Positions 9,472-23,790 of a DNA stretch of 64,000 nucleotides are shown here, piece after piece. The stretch is from Loxodes magnus (taxonomy: Eukaryota > Ciliophora > Karyorelictea > Loxodida > Loxodidae), in the NCBI GenBank assembly GCA_946699065.1, contig CAMPDV010000266.1, positions 124,001 through 188,000 of the forward strand. The letters run 5' to 3'. The stretch's first letter is position 1; each line of letters begins with the position of its first letter. Under the pieces are notes generated by a model, which saw only the letters and a program-made list of their open reading frames with translations, did no database searches and was not told where the DNA came from. Position numbers and translations under genes: made by a program.

Positions 9472-11617
9472 ATGGCTGAAAATACTAGAACGTCAAGTAT
9501 TAAGCCCAGCAAACCTATACTCTTATAGAAATAAAAACAGAAAGAGTAATCTAAATAAGATATTTCAAGTCAGTAAGGCTAAACTGTTAAAAACGAAGTC
9601 TTGCAAGAGGAACAACTAGGGATGAAAAATAATAAGGAAGAATAAAAATAAAATATAGAGAAGCATGAGAGGAAATATTAGCTAAAATAGTCTATGTTTT
9701 GGAATAGAAAATATATCTTGGATTTGCTTACATAATTTCTAAATATAAATGATATAGCTTAGTTATAGTAAGTAAATAGATATTTCTATTATTTTAGTTA
9801 TCTATTTAAGGAACTAGATACTTAAAGAGTAAAAAACGAAGAATTATAAACGAAGAATAAGATAGAATGAATTTTGAGATAGATAAGTAAATCTGATGTA
9901 GAAACTGTTCATCTATAAGGAAAATTATTGTCTTAAAATGTGTGCCTATAAATTAGAAATAATTTAGAGAAATCTATAAATCTCAGAATTTAAAAACTGA
10001 AAAATTCCTCTCTAATGAAACTAAAGGAAATTGTAATAAAAAATTGATCCAATAATAATTTTGATTCTTTACCTAATCTATAAAATATAAAAAGTTTAAC
10101 CAGCTTAAAAATTTGAAGATACTATAATTAGAGATTAAAATTTATACTTTATGCAAGAGCTAACAAATTTAAAATCAGTATATCTGAAAAAAGTCGAATA
10201 GATATCAGGTTAGTTTTTGGAGGATTACTGTTAAAGTTTAAAAATAGAAAATCTAGAAATAGATTGTGAAATGATAAATTACCAAAAGATAAAAGGTTAT
10301 TTGAAAATAAAGGGATAATACATTCATAACATTAATATAAACTCTAATACTAAATTAGACGAACTTATTGATTTTTGCCCTAACTTAAAAGAAATTTAAA
10401 TAATAGAAACATATAAAGAGCCTGATTAGTTTTTAGATAAAGTTAAAAGGTTAAACCTTTAAAGTTTTATCCTTAGAAATACTTAATTCTCAGATTAGAC
10501 TTTAAGAAATTTATTTAGTTATCAGAATTAAAATCTTGAAGCAATTTAAATGTTACATAAGAATCCTTTTAATTACGAATTTTTCTAATTTATTCTGTAA
10601 AGCTCTCCTAATATAAAGAATCTAAAATGAATTTAAGAAAATAGTAATAAATAAGTTAATAACTAGCAATAGAGTTAATAATAATAAGATATAAAATTTG
10701 TAAGGTAGGAATTACTTTAATATCTAGAGAAAGCTTTTATTAGCAATATTTAACAATAAAGTGATTGGATTTTAAGAGTTCTGCTATATAAAGCTCCTAA
10801 TATTAAATCATTATTTTTTGCTAATTGATTTACTTAAGTTAGTAATACATAATAAGTAAATATGCAATTGGAAGAAAATATCTTAGTTTAGATATCACAT
10901 TAATTTCGCAGATTAGAGATTATTTACTTTTGATAATGCGATTTTGTTAGAGATTAAACTATCTTGCTTATAATATAAAATGCGCCTAATCTAAAAGTTT
11001 TAAGTATTTATGAAATGAATCAAGTTAGAAATGAAACGATTCAATAGCTTGGTATTTATTCATCTAAACTAGAAAGTATTAATTTAAGAGAAATGAATCA
11101 TATAACAGATGAAACTCTTAGCTTTATCTTTTAAAACTGCACTAAATTATAATATATCTCTTTAAAACATAGTAAATAAGGAAGTCAAATAAAATAAAAT
11201 CTATAATCCTTAGGGATAACTAATATTTCTCTTGGAGAGAACATTTCCACGTGTAAAATGTGAATAAAATAAATAGTTTAAATATAAAATTTAGAATTAA
11301 TAAGATTACAGGGACTAAGTTTAGTAAATGAAGATGTAGTTTAAATAATTAAAAATTGTTCTAATTTAAAAGATTTAAATCTTGAAAGTAATGAAGAAAT
11401 AACGGAAAGAGGATTTCCAATTAGAGATGAGACTGGGTCTTAATATCCAATTTGGAGCAGCTTGAGAAAATTAAACTTAAAATAATGTTCTAAAGTAAAT
11501 ATTTAATGAATCAGCTTAATGGTTCTACAGTTCACGAAAATAGAAATATAGTGTGAAAGATTGACAAGATTTAAAAAGCGAAAAATGGATTTTGAATTGA
11601 GAAGTATTTGACTTTGA
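9472..11617 (+). pseudogene. F-box/LRR copy F2, one frameshift
   Basis: This copy is closely similar to F1 over its whole length, with the same N-terminal Gln-rich region, F-box (FWNRKYILDLLT), LRR region and ATT-TGA-CTT-TGA end. The distance from start to end is not a multiple of three. Comparison with F1 shows an extra T near 10111-10113 (AAAAATTTGAAG against AAAAATTGAATA), which shifts the frame in the early LRR region. Other length changes sum to multiples of three. The single lesion suggests recent inactivation, but an assembly error or frameshifted reading cannot be excluded. Downstream is the 77-codon conserved segment (11951-12181), and then a retrotransposon inserted at about 12195. 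Confidence 0.75.
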
Positions 11618-12194
11618 ACTAGAAATAAATTAAACTATTATTTAAAATTATTAAATCTCTTTGTAATTATATAAATTTATTTTATTGCTAAATTAGTTAA
11701 AATAATCTTTAAATAAAGTTTATTAAGAAATTGAAAAAGCAAGTTGATGTCTTATAATCTAAGTTAAAAGACTTAAAGGCTTAAAAATGATATAAAATGC
11801 TAAAAAGTATCTATCCAATAAATATAAATGATTTATTTTAAGAAGGTAATATTATAAAAAATAATAAGCTAATTTTAAATGAATCCTTAAAAGATGTCTA
11901 GGTTTTAATTTGCTAAGTATAAAGATATTTAAATAATTTATTATAAATAGGAATCTCCAAATGATATTTACTAAAACTCTGGTACCAGGAAATACCCATA
12001 ATGAAGAACTGAACAAGAATTATAGCAGTAGTCAATAGGGATAAGAAAGGAGAGATATCAACTAGCTTTAATGTTGATTGATACCATATACTAAGGTTTC
12101 TTAGGTTAGCATTCCGATCACTGCCCTACAAAAGAAAAGATTCACAAGAGAATGCTAGCACTGAGGAAGATTTCAGTAAAGAATTTTCTAATAA

Positions 12195-14230
12195 ATAAAT
12201 TTAAACTAAAAGAGTTTTTTGAGGTGTTTTAATTGCAAGAATTGCTTCTTTCAATTATAGACGCTAGTAAATGTTTTTAAATAGTTTTTTAATCTTGTTT
12301 ACATCTAATCATTTTTCTTTAATTAGTTCTTCTTTCTATTCATCTTTAGCTTCTTCCTTTTTTGCTTTCTCCATTTCTAGAATCTCAAGTCTCCTTGTCA
12401 TTAGCTTCTTATGAAATATTTTGATCTATAAGTCTAAATACTCCAATTTAGACCTTGAAAATGAGTTTAGATATTCTTGATCGTATAGTATAAGGCGTCT
12501 TAAGTCATAATTTCCGATCTTTTCCGATAATCAATTCATTACATTAGAATAGTACACACATTTAAAAATATGCTCGAAAGTTTCATAATCTCCACACATA
12601 CAATAGGGATTATCAATGGGGTAATGACGATCTTAAATTCCTTACAGAAATTATAAGTTTAGGTTCTAAGTCTATATATACTGATAATTTCTCGTCTATA
12701 CTATTTGTTTAATTTAGTATAAGTAATTTGTGGAAACTGTTTGAGATTACCAAATTATTCAGTATATACTTTAGCTGTTTTCATTCTCATAAATTTTTTA
12801 GTAGCTACTTTGTGGAAATATTGTTGTATTTTTTCTCTTATATGATTAGTAAAAGTTTTAAGATTGGTATTATTCTATTAATTCTGCAGATCGATATTAT
12901 AAAGGTCTGATAATTGTTACACTTAATCGTAGTATTGAAATCCTTTTTTCCATATATTAATGAAAAGAGAGCCTATTGTTGATCTTGGAAAATCAATATT
13001 TTCTTATTTAATTTTATGGTAGAATCTGAAGAATTTTATAGCTATAATGTGCTTAAAGGGTAATCAATTCAGGTCTATATAACATGATTCATTAGATGTT
13101 GAAGTTGCTACTTAAAAAGCTTTTCTTTAAATTAATCTCATGCTTGATTCTATTCTGTTCAGAACTCCAGTTACTCCGTTTTGAGTACTTCATGGTACTA
13201 AGTCTCCTCCATATTCTGCTTTAGGTAATGTAAAAAGTCTACATAAAGTTTTAAAATGTCAAGGAGTTACACTCTTATATCTCATCAGTTAAAAAACAAC
13301 TTTTTTCATTGCAGCTATATATTTGAATGCAACTTCTTTGCAACTGGGATTCAAGTTCTTCTTCTGATGTAGAATAACTCCTAAATATGTTACTTGTTCT
13401 TTTTAATTGGCTAATTTCCTAATTATAAATTTAAAATTTATTATTTCTGATTCTTCTTTAGAAATTAATGCATTCAGATTTGGTAACATTGATCTTTAAA
13501 TATGTTCATGCAAAAACTTTATTTGCTTCGTTTATTAAATTCTACATCTACTTTGCAGATCGGAAAGAAGAATAAGATCATCTGCCCATCCTCTACAAGC
13601 GAAGTTAATACTTGAATCCTTGCATTTAAATCCCAATTAGTTACTTTTACTTTCCAGATATCTAATTACTATGTCATAATACAATAATGCTAAAACTGGT
13701 CCATGAGAACTTCCTTACATAACTCCATTATTGAATTATAAAGTTCTGGTGCTCTTACCATCTATGATAAATGAAGAATTTAGGTTTTTATAAAATGATT
13801 CTAAGGCTATTATTATTCCAAGTGGTAGTTTAACTCTCTTAAGTTAATCAAACAAGAGTCTTCTTTCTATTGAATCAAACATTTTTTCAACGTCTATCAG
13901 TGTTGCTATCAATTTAGTCTTACCTTTAGCACATTTCCGATAGTTATCAATTATTTGTTATATTATTCAAATTTATTAAGTTGTTTATCTGTTTTTCATA
14001 AATCCCATTTATGAAGGGTGAATCAAATTTCTCTAATAAATAAGATTGTATAGTCTTTTTGTTAAAGCTTTATCATATAGTTTTAGAATAGTATTAATAA
14101 GAGAAATAGGTAGTCAGCTTAGTTATATCTAAATAATTTAAGCTTATGAGATTTAGGGATTTGGCAGGTTAAATTTAATTTTCCTTGGATATAAATAAAT
14201 TTTAAATATTTCAAGTATCATTTATAAGGA
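12195..14230 (-). pseudogene. LINE reverse transcriptase (ORF2 fragment)
   Basis: Reading minus-strand TAR=Gln and TGA=Trp gives a non-LTR reverse transcriptase. The frame contains PISLINTILKLYDKALTKRL, then motif A (LIDVEKMFDSI, about 13900-13870), motif B (NGVMQGSSHGPVLALLYYD), and motif C as RGWADDLILLSD (about 13595-13565), where the usual FADD is WADD. The thumb and connection regions follow (VTYLGVILHQ; LPKAEYGGD). A downstream Cys/His segment typical of LINE C-termini (CMCGDYETFEHIFKC, about 12605-12560) is in a different frame from the polymerase, so there is one frameshift near 12610-12640. TGA falls at positions read as Trp (QQIWIIQQIID). The N-terminus and endonuclease are missing. 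The lysine-rich C-terminus is readable down to about 12195. Confidence 0.8.
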
Positions 14231-14250
14231 AGTAGTTTAATAATCTATTT
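12195..14250 (-). mobile_element. Non-LTR retrotransposon, 5'-truncated
   Basis: A minus-strand LINE-type reverse transcriptase fragment is inserted just after the conserved tail of F2. The 5' boundary, near 14250, falls just upstream of the first recognisable polymerase motif, and no endonuclease domain is visible. Loss of the 5' end is typical of target-primed reverse transcription. The 3' end abuts the tail sequence shared with F1 and R2. I found no poly-A or microsatellite tail at this end. Confidence 0.8.
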
Positions 14251-15481
14251 TAAAGAAAAAAAAATTATATTAATATTTGGATTCCATTTAAGATGATTAG
14301 AGGTCTAAATATTACTTTCTAAAGGAACAGCAGGAAAAAAAATCCAAATAAGAATCTAGACATAGCAATATTAGAGCAATAGATTAATTTTATAAGTGAT
14401 GCATACTTTTTTTAATATACTCTTAAGCAATAGAAGGCATTCCTTAGACAAGTTAAATATTAAGACTATATAAAACTTAAGAATATCTAAAACATTTTCG
14501 TTAGATTAAAGTAAACTAAAACATCACTATTTATTTCTTTTAGCTATATATTCCTTTAAAAAAGATAAATAAATCTAAATTTCCAATATTTTTAGGCTTA
14601 GCTAGACTCTCAATAAATAAGTTAGTTTAATTTATTCTCTGATATTAAATAAATAATTGAATGCATAAGAATAGGTGTTCTGCTATCAAATTATGGAATT
14701 GGCTACTTTAGTCTTTATTTTATTTATACTATATCTCAACTAAAATTCCTTATTAAAGTTAAGAAAATAATAAGGAATAAAGAAATAAAAGATAAATATT
14801 TCCTTTTTAAACAATCCTAAAAGATAAGATTCTGACTCTAAATACAAAGTTATTTAAATTCCTTAAAGCTTAAAAAGGAGAAAATAAGATTTTCTATAAA
14901 TTAAGTCCTTGAATATTATTCATAATATCTAATATAAAGATGAAAGATGGAAGATTAGATAGGATAAATATAAGAATTATACTAAGACTCTTTAATTCCT
15001 TCAATGAATAAATGAGGAATGTTTAACTAAAGATATAAGATCAGGATTATAATACCAATATTTATAATAAAATCAAGTTTTATAATATCATAGATTATAC
15101 TTTTAGTGAGAAAGTATTAAAGAATAATAAAAACGGTGATTATATATTTTCTACTTATTTAGACTAAAAAATAAAGCATAATAAAGATTTAGGATTTTGT
15201 CTATTAATCTAAATAGATGAAGATTTTAGTTATTATTAGAATTGAATAAATCCAAGTTTAGCAGGACAGTAAATATCTTTCCATTCCAACCAAATATTCA
15301 AAATTCTACATACAAAAGTTAATTTTTTAAACCACATCTACCTCTTCTAATCTAAAAATAGCTTTATCAAATCTTAAAATAAATTTGGTTTATTAATTAT
15401 GAATTTTCTTCCTCTAATTAAATCCTATAGAATATGAAATTAAATGATGGATAAACTAAACTACTAAATAGAATGTGATCA
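14251..15481. other. No supported gene
   Basis: Very A+T-rich. A plus-strand frame from about 14300 stays open under TAR=Gln, TGA=Trp and includes a hydrophobic stretch, but TGA is rare by composition and no motif is recognised, so I call nothing. Confidence 0.4.
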
Positions 15482-16168
15482 TCAAATAGCTTAACTTAAA
15501 AACATCCAAATTACAAATTTCCTTAATAATATCTTACTCTTATCAATTCTGTTTAATGTTTCTATAATAACTTTTAGTTTATCCTTTTATTCATATACCT
15601 CCTTACTTAGTAACTTGATTCTATCTTTTTAATATTATAAGGATATAATATTAAACAGTCAACTATCACTATAAATTAAAAGTTTTTCGTATTTAGTAAT
15701 AAGTTTTTTAAAGTTTAAGGAATTTCTATTTTCTCTAAGTTATAATATTGTTTCATATTAAGCAATAATTCAAACTATCTGATACATAATAGTTAGCCTT
15801 CTATGATTTAAATGTATACAAGCTTTAGCAAATAAATATGCTACCTTTATTACTAAAGTAAGAAAATATAGGAAAACAACTTTATTTAATAAAAGAACTG
15901 CATCTTTGAAAGAATATCCTAATTCTATATTAAAGTAAAGTCTATTTAGATGCTCAATATGAAATTTTATTTTGATATGATTCGTTAATTCAAGCATCTT
16001 ATTCCACATTGATGATATAAGAATATTTAGTATGAATTTATAGAAAACTAAAGGAAAATTATAATTAGCATCATATGCTTATAAAGCTAGGCATGCAAAC
16101 AGTTAAAATAGAAAATACCAATACTCTCTATGCTACTTTCATAGTTACTTCAAACTCTATTTATTTAC
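15482..16168 (-). CDS. Unidentified helical protein, possibly TmcB-like
   Basis: A minus-strand frame of at least 229 codons ends in tandem TGA-TGA (15484-15479). It reads LKQLWKQHREYWYFLFQLFA, then YDANYNFPLVFYKFILN, MWNKMLELTNHIKIKFHIEH, a hydrophobic segment (VVFLYFLTLVIKVAYLFA) and a charged coiled-coil end (YEQKDKLKVIIETLNRID). Internal TGAs fall where Trp reads well. The alternation of short helices with an 'eyW..Lf...fP.....Y..Fi' pattern reminds me of the ciliate tiny-macrocysts-B (TmcB) family, but this is a loose resemblance that needs a profile search. The start is undetermined: the frame remains open upstream, and the ATG at 16009 is one candidate. Confidence 0.35.
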
Positions 16169-19100
16169 TTTAGAGAATATAATCTAATTCCTCTTATTCA
16201 ATAATAGTAAGAAAAAATTTGGCTCCTTTAATCTTTACGAACGTATTTTTCTAGATGGTAGCATGGGAATATTTATTTTTAGTGAAAATAAGTATAGTAA
16301 ATTAAGCTAGTTATTGCTTAAAACTAACATTAATTAGATTACAAGTTTAAGAATACTTTCCTTAGAGTATTATATCTGTTTAAAGCTGATAAAAAGCCCT
16401 TTAGAAGAAGGTTTATATATCTAAAGCTTATTTGGATATTCTAAAAAAATAATTAATTCTTTTGGAAATAATCTTCTATCTTTTATATAGAATAAGACTA
16501 TTTTGTGAAACTTAATGTATATGAAATAAATTTTAAATAAAGAAGGAATATATTAAAGACTTTAAACTAGAAATTTAAAAACTTAAATCTATTTCATACC
16601 AATAAAACTTAAAATTCATTATTTTATTATCTTTTTTATTTTATTTACATATATTAAATATTTTTATGGTTAAAGCAAAACTTAAAAAAGTGTATAAGTA
16701 TTAGAGATATTTTTCATTGACTGATTTAGTGATAATAGGGTTATTAAGGATAATTGTTTAAAGATAAGTCTAAAAAATTTACTAATAAAATAAAATTAGA
16801 TTATTTAATTTTTTCTACTTATAACAAAGAAAAAATCTAGAGAACTTAAAATTTTTTTTTATATACAATTTATTAAGAAACTTATTATTCTAATTTAGTG
16901 CAAATGGAAATACCTTTGCTGTTTTATTTTTTGGAAATCCATTTTGAAGAACGTTTAAGCATTTCTCCCTAAAAATAAACTTACTATATTATATATCCAC
17001 AACATTTTAAGAATTTACTATCGACAGTTTAAGGTCACGAACATTATAAAGCACGCAAATCTGATAATAACTTTCGATTTTTAATTAAAATCTCTTTCAT
17101 ATTTCATACTTTCTAGTTATAATCATTTCTTATTTTCCTCTAATTCAAAGACTTTTTTCTTTTACTGAATATTAGGCTATTTATGATTCTGTAACTTAGA
17201 TCAAGGAAAATTTAAGCTGAATTTCCTTTTAGATTAAAAGCTTTTATATAATTTTAAAGCTAATATTACATTAGCTTTAATATAGATCTTACTCTCTCAA
17301 TTAGTTGATACCAAAAGTGAATTTATAATAACTTGCAAATTGATTAAAATTAGGTATCCTCTATTCTGAAGTGCTATATCTTAAATCATTAAAATTATTA
17401 ATTCAAAAACGCTTAAGCGATAAATTCTGTCGCTCTTTCATTTTCTGAGCCTTATTTTATTAAACGAAATTATTAATTTTTAAGATTTAAATGAATGGGT
17501 TGAGAAAGTAACTAATATATACCTAATTTTTTATGGATGAAGACTAAAAGCAAACTAAAAAAATCTAATTATCAAGCAAAGTTTTTACTAAAGTGTTGAT
17601 GATTTTAAATTTATTTTACTATTGAATCATTTCTCACTGACTTCACCATCTAGTACTAAATTAATTTCCATTAAAATAAGTTAAAGAAACATATCTAATG
17701 GAGAGTGACTTAAAGAGGAATAATTAGAACTCCACTTTTTAAATAAGAAATAGAAAGGTGCTAGTCCTATATATAAATAAAGTGTTAAGATAAATATTAA
17801 AGATGTAAATTATTATATGAAATCATCCTTTTATTTCAAGTAACTATATTTAAAAAGAAAACTTTTTAACATCATTTAAGTATCTTTCAAATAATGATAA
17901 AGTTATAAATCAATTAAGTGTAAAAAAATAACTTTAGTATCAAATAGTTAAAGCTCAGCTAAACTATTAATATATTAGATTTGAGAAAAGATAAAAGGCT
18001 TTAGAGGATAGAACTTTAGAATAATAAAGGTAAATAACAATTTATTCTACATATTCTAAAATCCTATGATGGTAAGGATATTTTACTTTAATATGAATAA
18101 GAATTGTTAGAACATATATAGGAAAAAATTTAATAACTTAAATAGAAAGCAAATCTTATATTAAAGAAAATGAAGTTCTATATAAGAATAACTATAAAAA
18201 ATTTAATAATTGAAGCTATTAAAAGATTAATTATTTAGATAATATTAAAAGAAAATAGACTTAATATAAATAATAAAATAGCCTATAAGTCAAAACGTTT
18301 ACTCATAGATTTTAATTTCAATAAGCAAGTTAGCAAATCCAAATTATAGATGAGTTAAATGATTCATTCAATCTAAAATATATTAAGGATATTGAATTTA
18401 ATATGATGCTTCAACTGGAAACTCTATGACCAATTTATCAATAAAGTAAAAGAATTTCATATTAAAAGTAGTTAAATTTAAGGATAAAAGAGACCATATA
18501 ACTACATTTGTTTTATTTTAGTAAACTAATATAAAAATATTAACTTAGCTATTCTTTAAAATTTATTATATTCATATAGTTTGATAATCTTCAGTTATAT
18601 ATAATCTCAAGTCACCTATCTAAGTTTGAAAAAAAGAACAGTCAAAATAATTTCTAAGCATTATAGAAAAATATAAATAATTTAAATAAGATATTATTAA
18701 TCTTTCTTTATCAAGCAAAGCAAGCTTTACATCATATATTCTTAAAAATGTATTTATATTTATTTAATGTATAGTCCTACTAATATTGATCAAAAATTTA
18801 ATATATCTATTTTTATAATTTATTAGACTTGACTTAAAGGTTAAGCTATAAAATTATTTTAATGATTTTAAATATATAAAGCAAGTTAAGACCAAAAGGG
18901 TAACTTTATTATATTTCGAAGCTTTAAAAGATTTATCATTACTCTTTTAGGTAAAATTACTATTTAATATATAAACTTAAGTAATTCATTTATTTAAAGA
19001 TTTTATGATTTAGACTTTCATATATTATTAGTAATATCTACTTGTAAAAGGAATATATTAGTTCATACAAATACTTACAAAGGAAAATTAAGGTAATTAA

Positions 19101-19733
19101 GTAGACTTTATAATTATTTTAGGATGAATTAAATAAAATAGCGAAGTCTATAAATAGGAGTTTAGAAATGAGCTAGCTATTTATAAAAGAAATATATTGG
19201 GTAAGAATTTTGTATAATTTAACTATCATATAACTTATTTTAATTTAATAAGCTTTAAATACATTTGAGGAATTAGATAATTAAAACTAATTATTAAGAA
19301 TCAGAATACCCATAAAGATAAAAATTATTAATACTTTTATATTTATCTATTATTTAAATATCTAGTAAAGTTAACGCCAAAAATAGAAAATGATAAATGC
19401 TAATTTTGCATAAATGAATATACTTAGATATAAAAAAATGGTATCTTTGAATTATAGTCTAAATAATAGGTAAGTTATTAAGAAGCATAATTGAACATAA
19501 ATTAAAGTTGATTAATTCTAATGTATTTAATTTATTAGATAAAGAGTAATTTAATGATTATTAATAATGAAATAGCTATATTAAGCAAAGTTTTATATTT
19601 ATCATGTTTAGATTGTTCTATATTATTAAAGCTTAGTTTACATTAAAGTAGAGATAATTAGTATAGAGTCAACTTATTATTATAAGCTAGGCTTGTTTTA
19701 TTTACATTTTTATTTCATCTTTTCTTTAAAAAA
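16169..19733. other. No supported gene
   Basis: About 3.5 kb of A+T-rich DNA. A plus-strand stretch near 18040-18450 reads as charged helical sequence (YEQELLEHIQEKIQQLKQK) under the variant code, but no family is recognised and I do not call it. Confidence 0.4.
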
Positions 19734-19806
19734 TGTCGGTGCAGAGACTTGAACTCCGGTTTCGACGGCCACAACGTGGTGCCCTAAGCAGCTAGACTAC
19801 AGCGAC
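19734..19806 (-). tRNA. tRNA-His(GTG)-like sequence, possibly a pseudogene
   Basis: The minus strand folds as a 73-base cloverleaf with GTCGCTG/CACCGAC acceptor arms, the anticodon loop TTGTGGC (anticodon GTG, His), and a T arm CGGAG-TTCAAGT-CTCTG matching the B-box pattern. Departures from a good tRNA are visible: a C-C mismatch in the acceptor stem, another in the anticodon stem (CCACG/CGTCG), a D loop without the usual GG, and no T run immediately after it. It is therefore either a diverged tRNA-His, a tRNA pseudogene or a tRNA-derived element. It is the only tRNA-like sequence I found. Confidence 0.6.
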
Positions 19807-20889
19807 TTACTATATATAAAATAAAATAAAAAGATAATATTACTATAGATATATTTCCTATAATTGTAATTCTAGCTATTCATTACTATTTTAAAATATT
19901 AAATGTAAACATTCAGAAGGTTAACCATTAAAGATATCAAATAGGCAATAGTACAAGCAGAAAGTAAAGAAGTGAGTATCTGAAAAACTAAAAGATAATA
20001 GCAATATAAAATTTAAAGATAAGTATGTTAAAAAAGAAAGGCTTTTTACTATATAAATGCTTTAGTTAACTATAGCAAACTTTTAAATACTATATATATT
20101 AATGATAATAATGAAACTTAAAGAAATTATAGTAATAAACAATTTATATATATAGTTTGATAATTATCAATATTATGATATATATCACTAAAGTTAACAT
20201 TATGCTTCATGTTTAGATAAGATACTCTTGTAATTTTAGTTAATAGAAAATCTAATTTTTAGTATTTAAATATCATAAAACTTAGTATACATTTGTAAGT
20301 TTAAGCTTTAGAATATAAAAGGAGGAAAAATAAATACATTTATATGAAATTTTGATAAATTTAAGACATTGTTTGAAGACTTTAATTTTCATTGTCTAGC
20401 ATTAAAGTTATAATGGCTAACTAATTAGTATTAAGCTCTTTAAGTTTAAGAAAAAAGCTTTATAAAATTTCAAAATCTAAAATTTAAAATCTTTACTAAA
20501 ATAGCTGAAAAAGAATAAGAATATAAAAAATAAGAGATATAAAGAAAGAAAAAATGATTAAATTATAGATTTAAATTAGAAGCTATTTATGCAGAATATT
20601 TCTGAGAAAAAATGAAAATAAATTGTAATTTAAAAATAATATTTTTTAAATAAAATAACTATAGAAAAGCAGCTAAAATTTGTATATTTTTTATTAAAAT
20701 AATTTAAATTATTTTTAGTTTAAAATTAACATTTGATTCCATATTTATGTTCGTTTCTGCTAAATCTTATCATATCTTATATCGCTCCATCTACTCTTTT
20801 ATCTCTAATTTAACTATTATGAAAATTTTAAAAGGGATAAGCGGGGCTAGAAATGATTTAAAAAGATGGTTTTGTAACACTTTTATAAA
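19807..20889. other. Actin upstream region, no gene
   Basis: A+T-rich DNA with no supported gene. The last 70 bases include the G+C-richer word GGGATAAGCGGGGC and end in TTTTATAAAATGG at the actin start. Confidence 0.5.
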
Positions 20890-22023
<1,134 letters not shown>

Positions 22024-22799
22024 GTGAGTGAAGGAGAATTAGAGGGAAGTCTTTCAAGAGAAAATAAACTTTGAGTTTATTCCTGAATTAAGCTTCTTTC
22101 TAAACATTTATTTTATTACTTCCCAAAATATTTTAAATCTATATAATAAAAAAGTTATCTTTCTCTGTTCTTTTGCATAATTTTTATATACACTAATTTT
22201 TATAAAATATCTTAATAATATAAAATCTTAATAGATTAGAGTAATTTTAATTCTAATCATTTCAAGCTAGAATTTCTTCATATACAAATAAAAAAATTAT
22301 CTTATTAATTAATTTAATTTATAAGAACCTTCTCTATCTTTAATTTGTTAATCTTTTAACGAAAGTAATTTTTTAAAAGAATGGATTACACTTAAAGAAA
22401 AACTACCTTTATAATTTATTTAGATAATGATGATTGAAATATTAAGATTAGATTTAATAAAGCTTCCTTATTTTTTTAATTGATTTTTAACTTAAATAGC
22501 TTAATAAATTAAAATTGTTTCATTTAAGTTTATTTATTATTCATACTCTCTTCGCAAAAGCACTTATGATTTTCTGAAATTCTCTTATAATTACCTAATA
22601 TTTTAGCTTTCAACTTGTGTAATATATTTTAGTTTATAATCCAATAATTTTTAATTTGTAAGTATGTGTAATTAAAATGGTGATATATTGGAAACTTTTT
22701 GATTATTTAATAAGAGAAGTAAATGTTTAAATTTTAAAAGGTTTATAGATTAAGTAAATTTTTGAATGTTTAGCATTAAAATAATGATGTTTGTACTGT
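22024..22799. other. Actin downstream region, no gene
   Basis: A+T-rich, with no supported gene. A further in-frame TGA follows the actin stop after about 50 bases. Confidence 0.4.
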
Positions 22800-23790
22800 T
22801 AATATTATTATACCTAAATACTTATTTAAGCTTATTTATTATTTGGATTTTAGATTCTAATAATTAATTACCAAGCTAATCATTTTATCTTCTATAGGAT
22901 TCTTCTATTGCTTTCAAAGCTATTAGAAATTTACCCCACTTCAAATACCTAGTACTGTTTTTATCTTAAATAAAGATTATTTGAAAGCTACTTCTTTAAT
23001 TGCTCTTTAATTTTTTTAAAGAATTACAAAATTAGAATAATATATTCCATCTATGTCATAATCTATTATTCAGAAATCTTAATTTATTCCAATAAAAATT
23101 AATCATCCATGCTAATTTATTTAGTTATAGTTCCCATTTACTCGGTCTTCTATTTACTCATTTTAAATGAAATAAATCCTACCAATAATAATCAAGATAA
23201 ATCTGGAAACTCCATTCATCACTTTAACTTGGAAAGTAATCAAGAATATTCCTTGAGATAAATAGAGTGGATTACCTTATTTATTTTTCCCAGGTATTCT
23301 GCTAATTTTTTTTCAGTGTGAAATATATAATTTTTACTCTCATCTATCTAGAATTTAGCACCTTCTAAAAATATTTTAAAGATTATTCTTTATGAAAAAT
23401 TTTAACTGAATGACAATATGAAACTTCTTAAAGGACTTGTAGAATTATATTTTTGATTTCTATTCTTTTAAATAATTTTTGCTGAGGATGCTAAATAGAT
23501 TTGTCTCGCTTTAAAAAAATTAACAAGTAGATTGATTTTAATCTTCAAAGATTTCATAAAGTTTCAATAAGTTAGGGGATTCTAGAATAAAAGATCAAGC
23601 AAATTTCAGTATTTAGAACTCAGTCTTATCTTTTTTGCGGTTTTTTAAGGATTCATCATTTTAACTGCAAGCTTAATTATTTTAAGTTAAATAAAACTTT
23701 CGTAGTTACTTTTCCTATTTGAGTAATTATTTCATAGTTAATTTAAAATATTATTATTAATAATATTAAAGCAAGAACTTGTAATGTGAG
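22800..23790 (-). pseudogene. Decayed serine/threonine protein kinase
   Basis: The minus strand carries kinase subdomains spread over at least three frames. In order they are a glycine-loop remnant (SNYESFIQL), the VAIK-like lysine (LAVKMMNP, about 23600), the alpha-C/hinge part ILESPNLLKLYEIFEDQNQ (about 23590-23530), the alpha-E and catalytic loop YCHSVKIFHKEQSLKYF (about 23420-23370), an activation-segment remnant VKIIYFTLKKN, and the APE and subdomain IX region LFISRNILDYFPSQSDEWSF. The catalytic Asp (HRD) and the DFG motif are both lost (HKEQ, YFT), and shifts occur in A runs near 23640 and between about 23530 and 23470. This is therefore a kinase relic and not an active enzyme. A charged coiled-coil-like frame continues upstream (23800-24350) and may be part of the same ancestor. 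Confidence 0.6.

Noticed and set aside
12728-12910. Plus-strand open frame across the LINE
   Set aside because: Antisense shadow of the reverse transcriptase region.
14300-15470. Long open plus-strand frame
   Set aside because: No motif, no second copy for comparison, and composition explains the lack of TGA.
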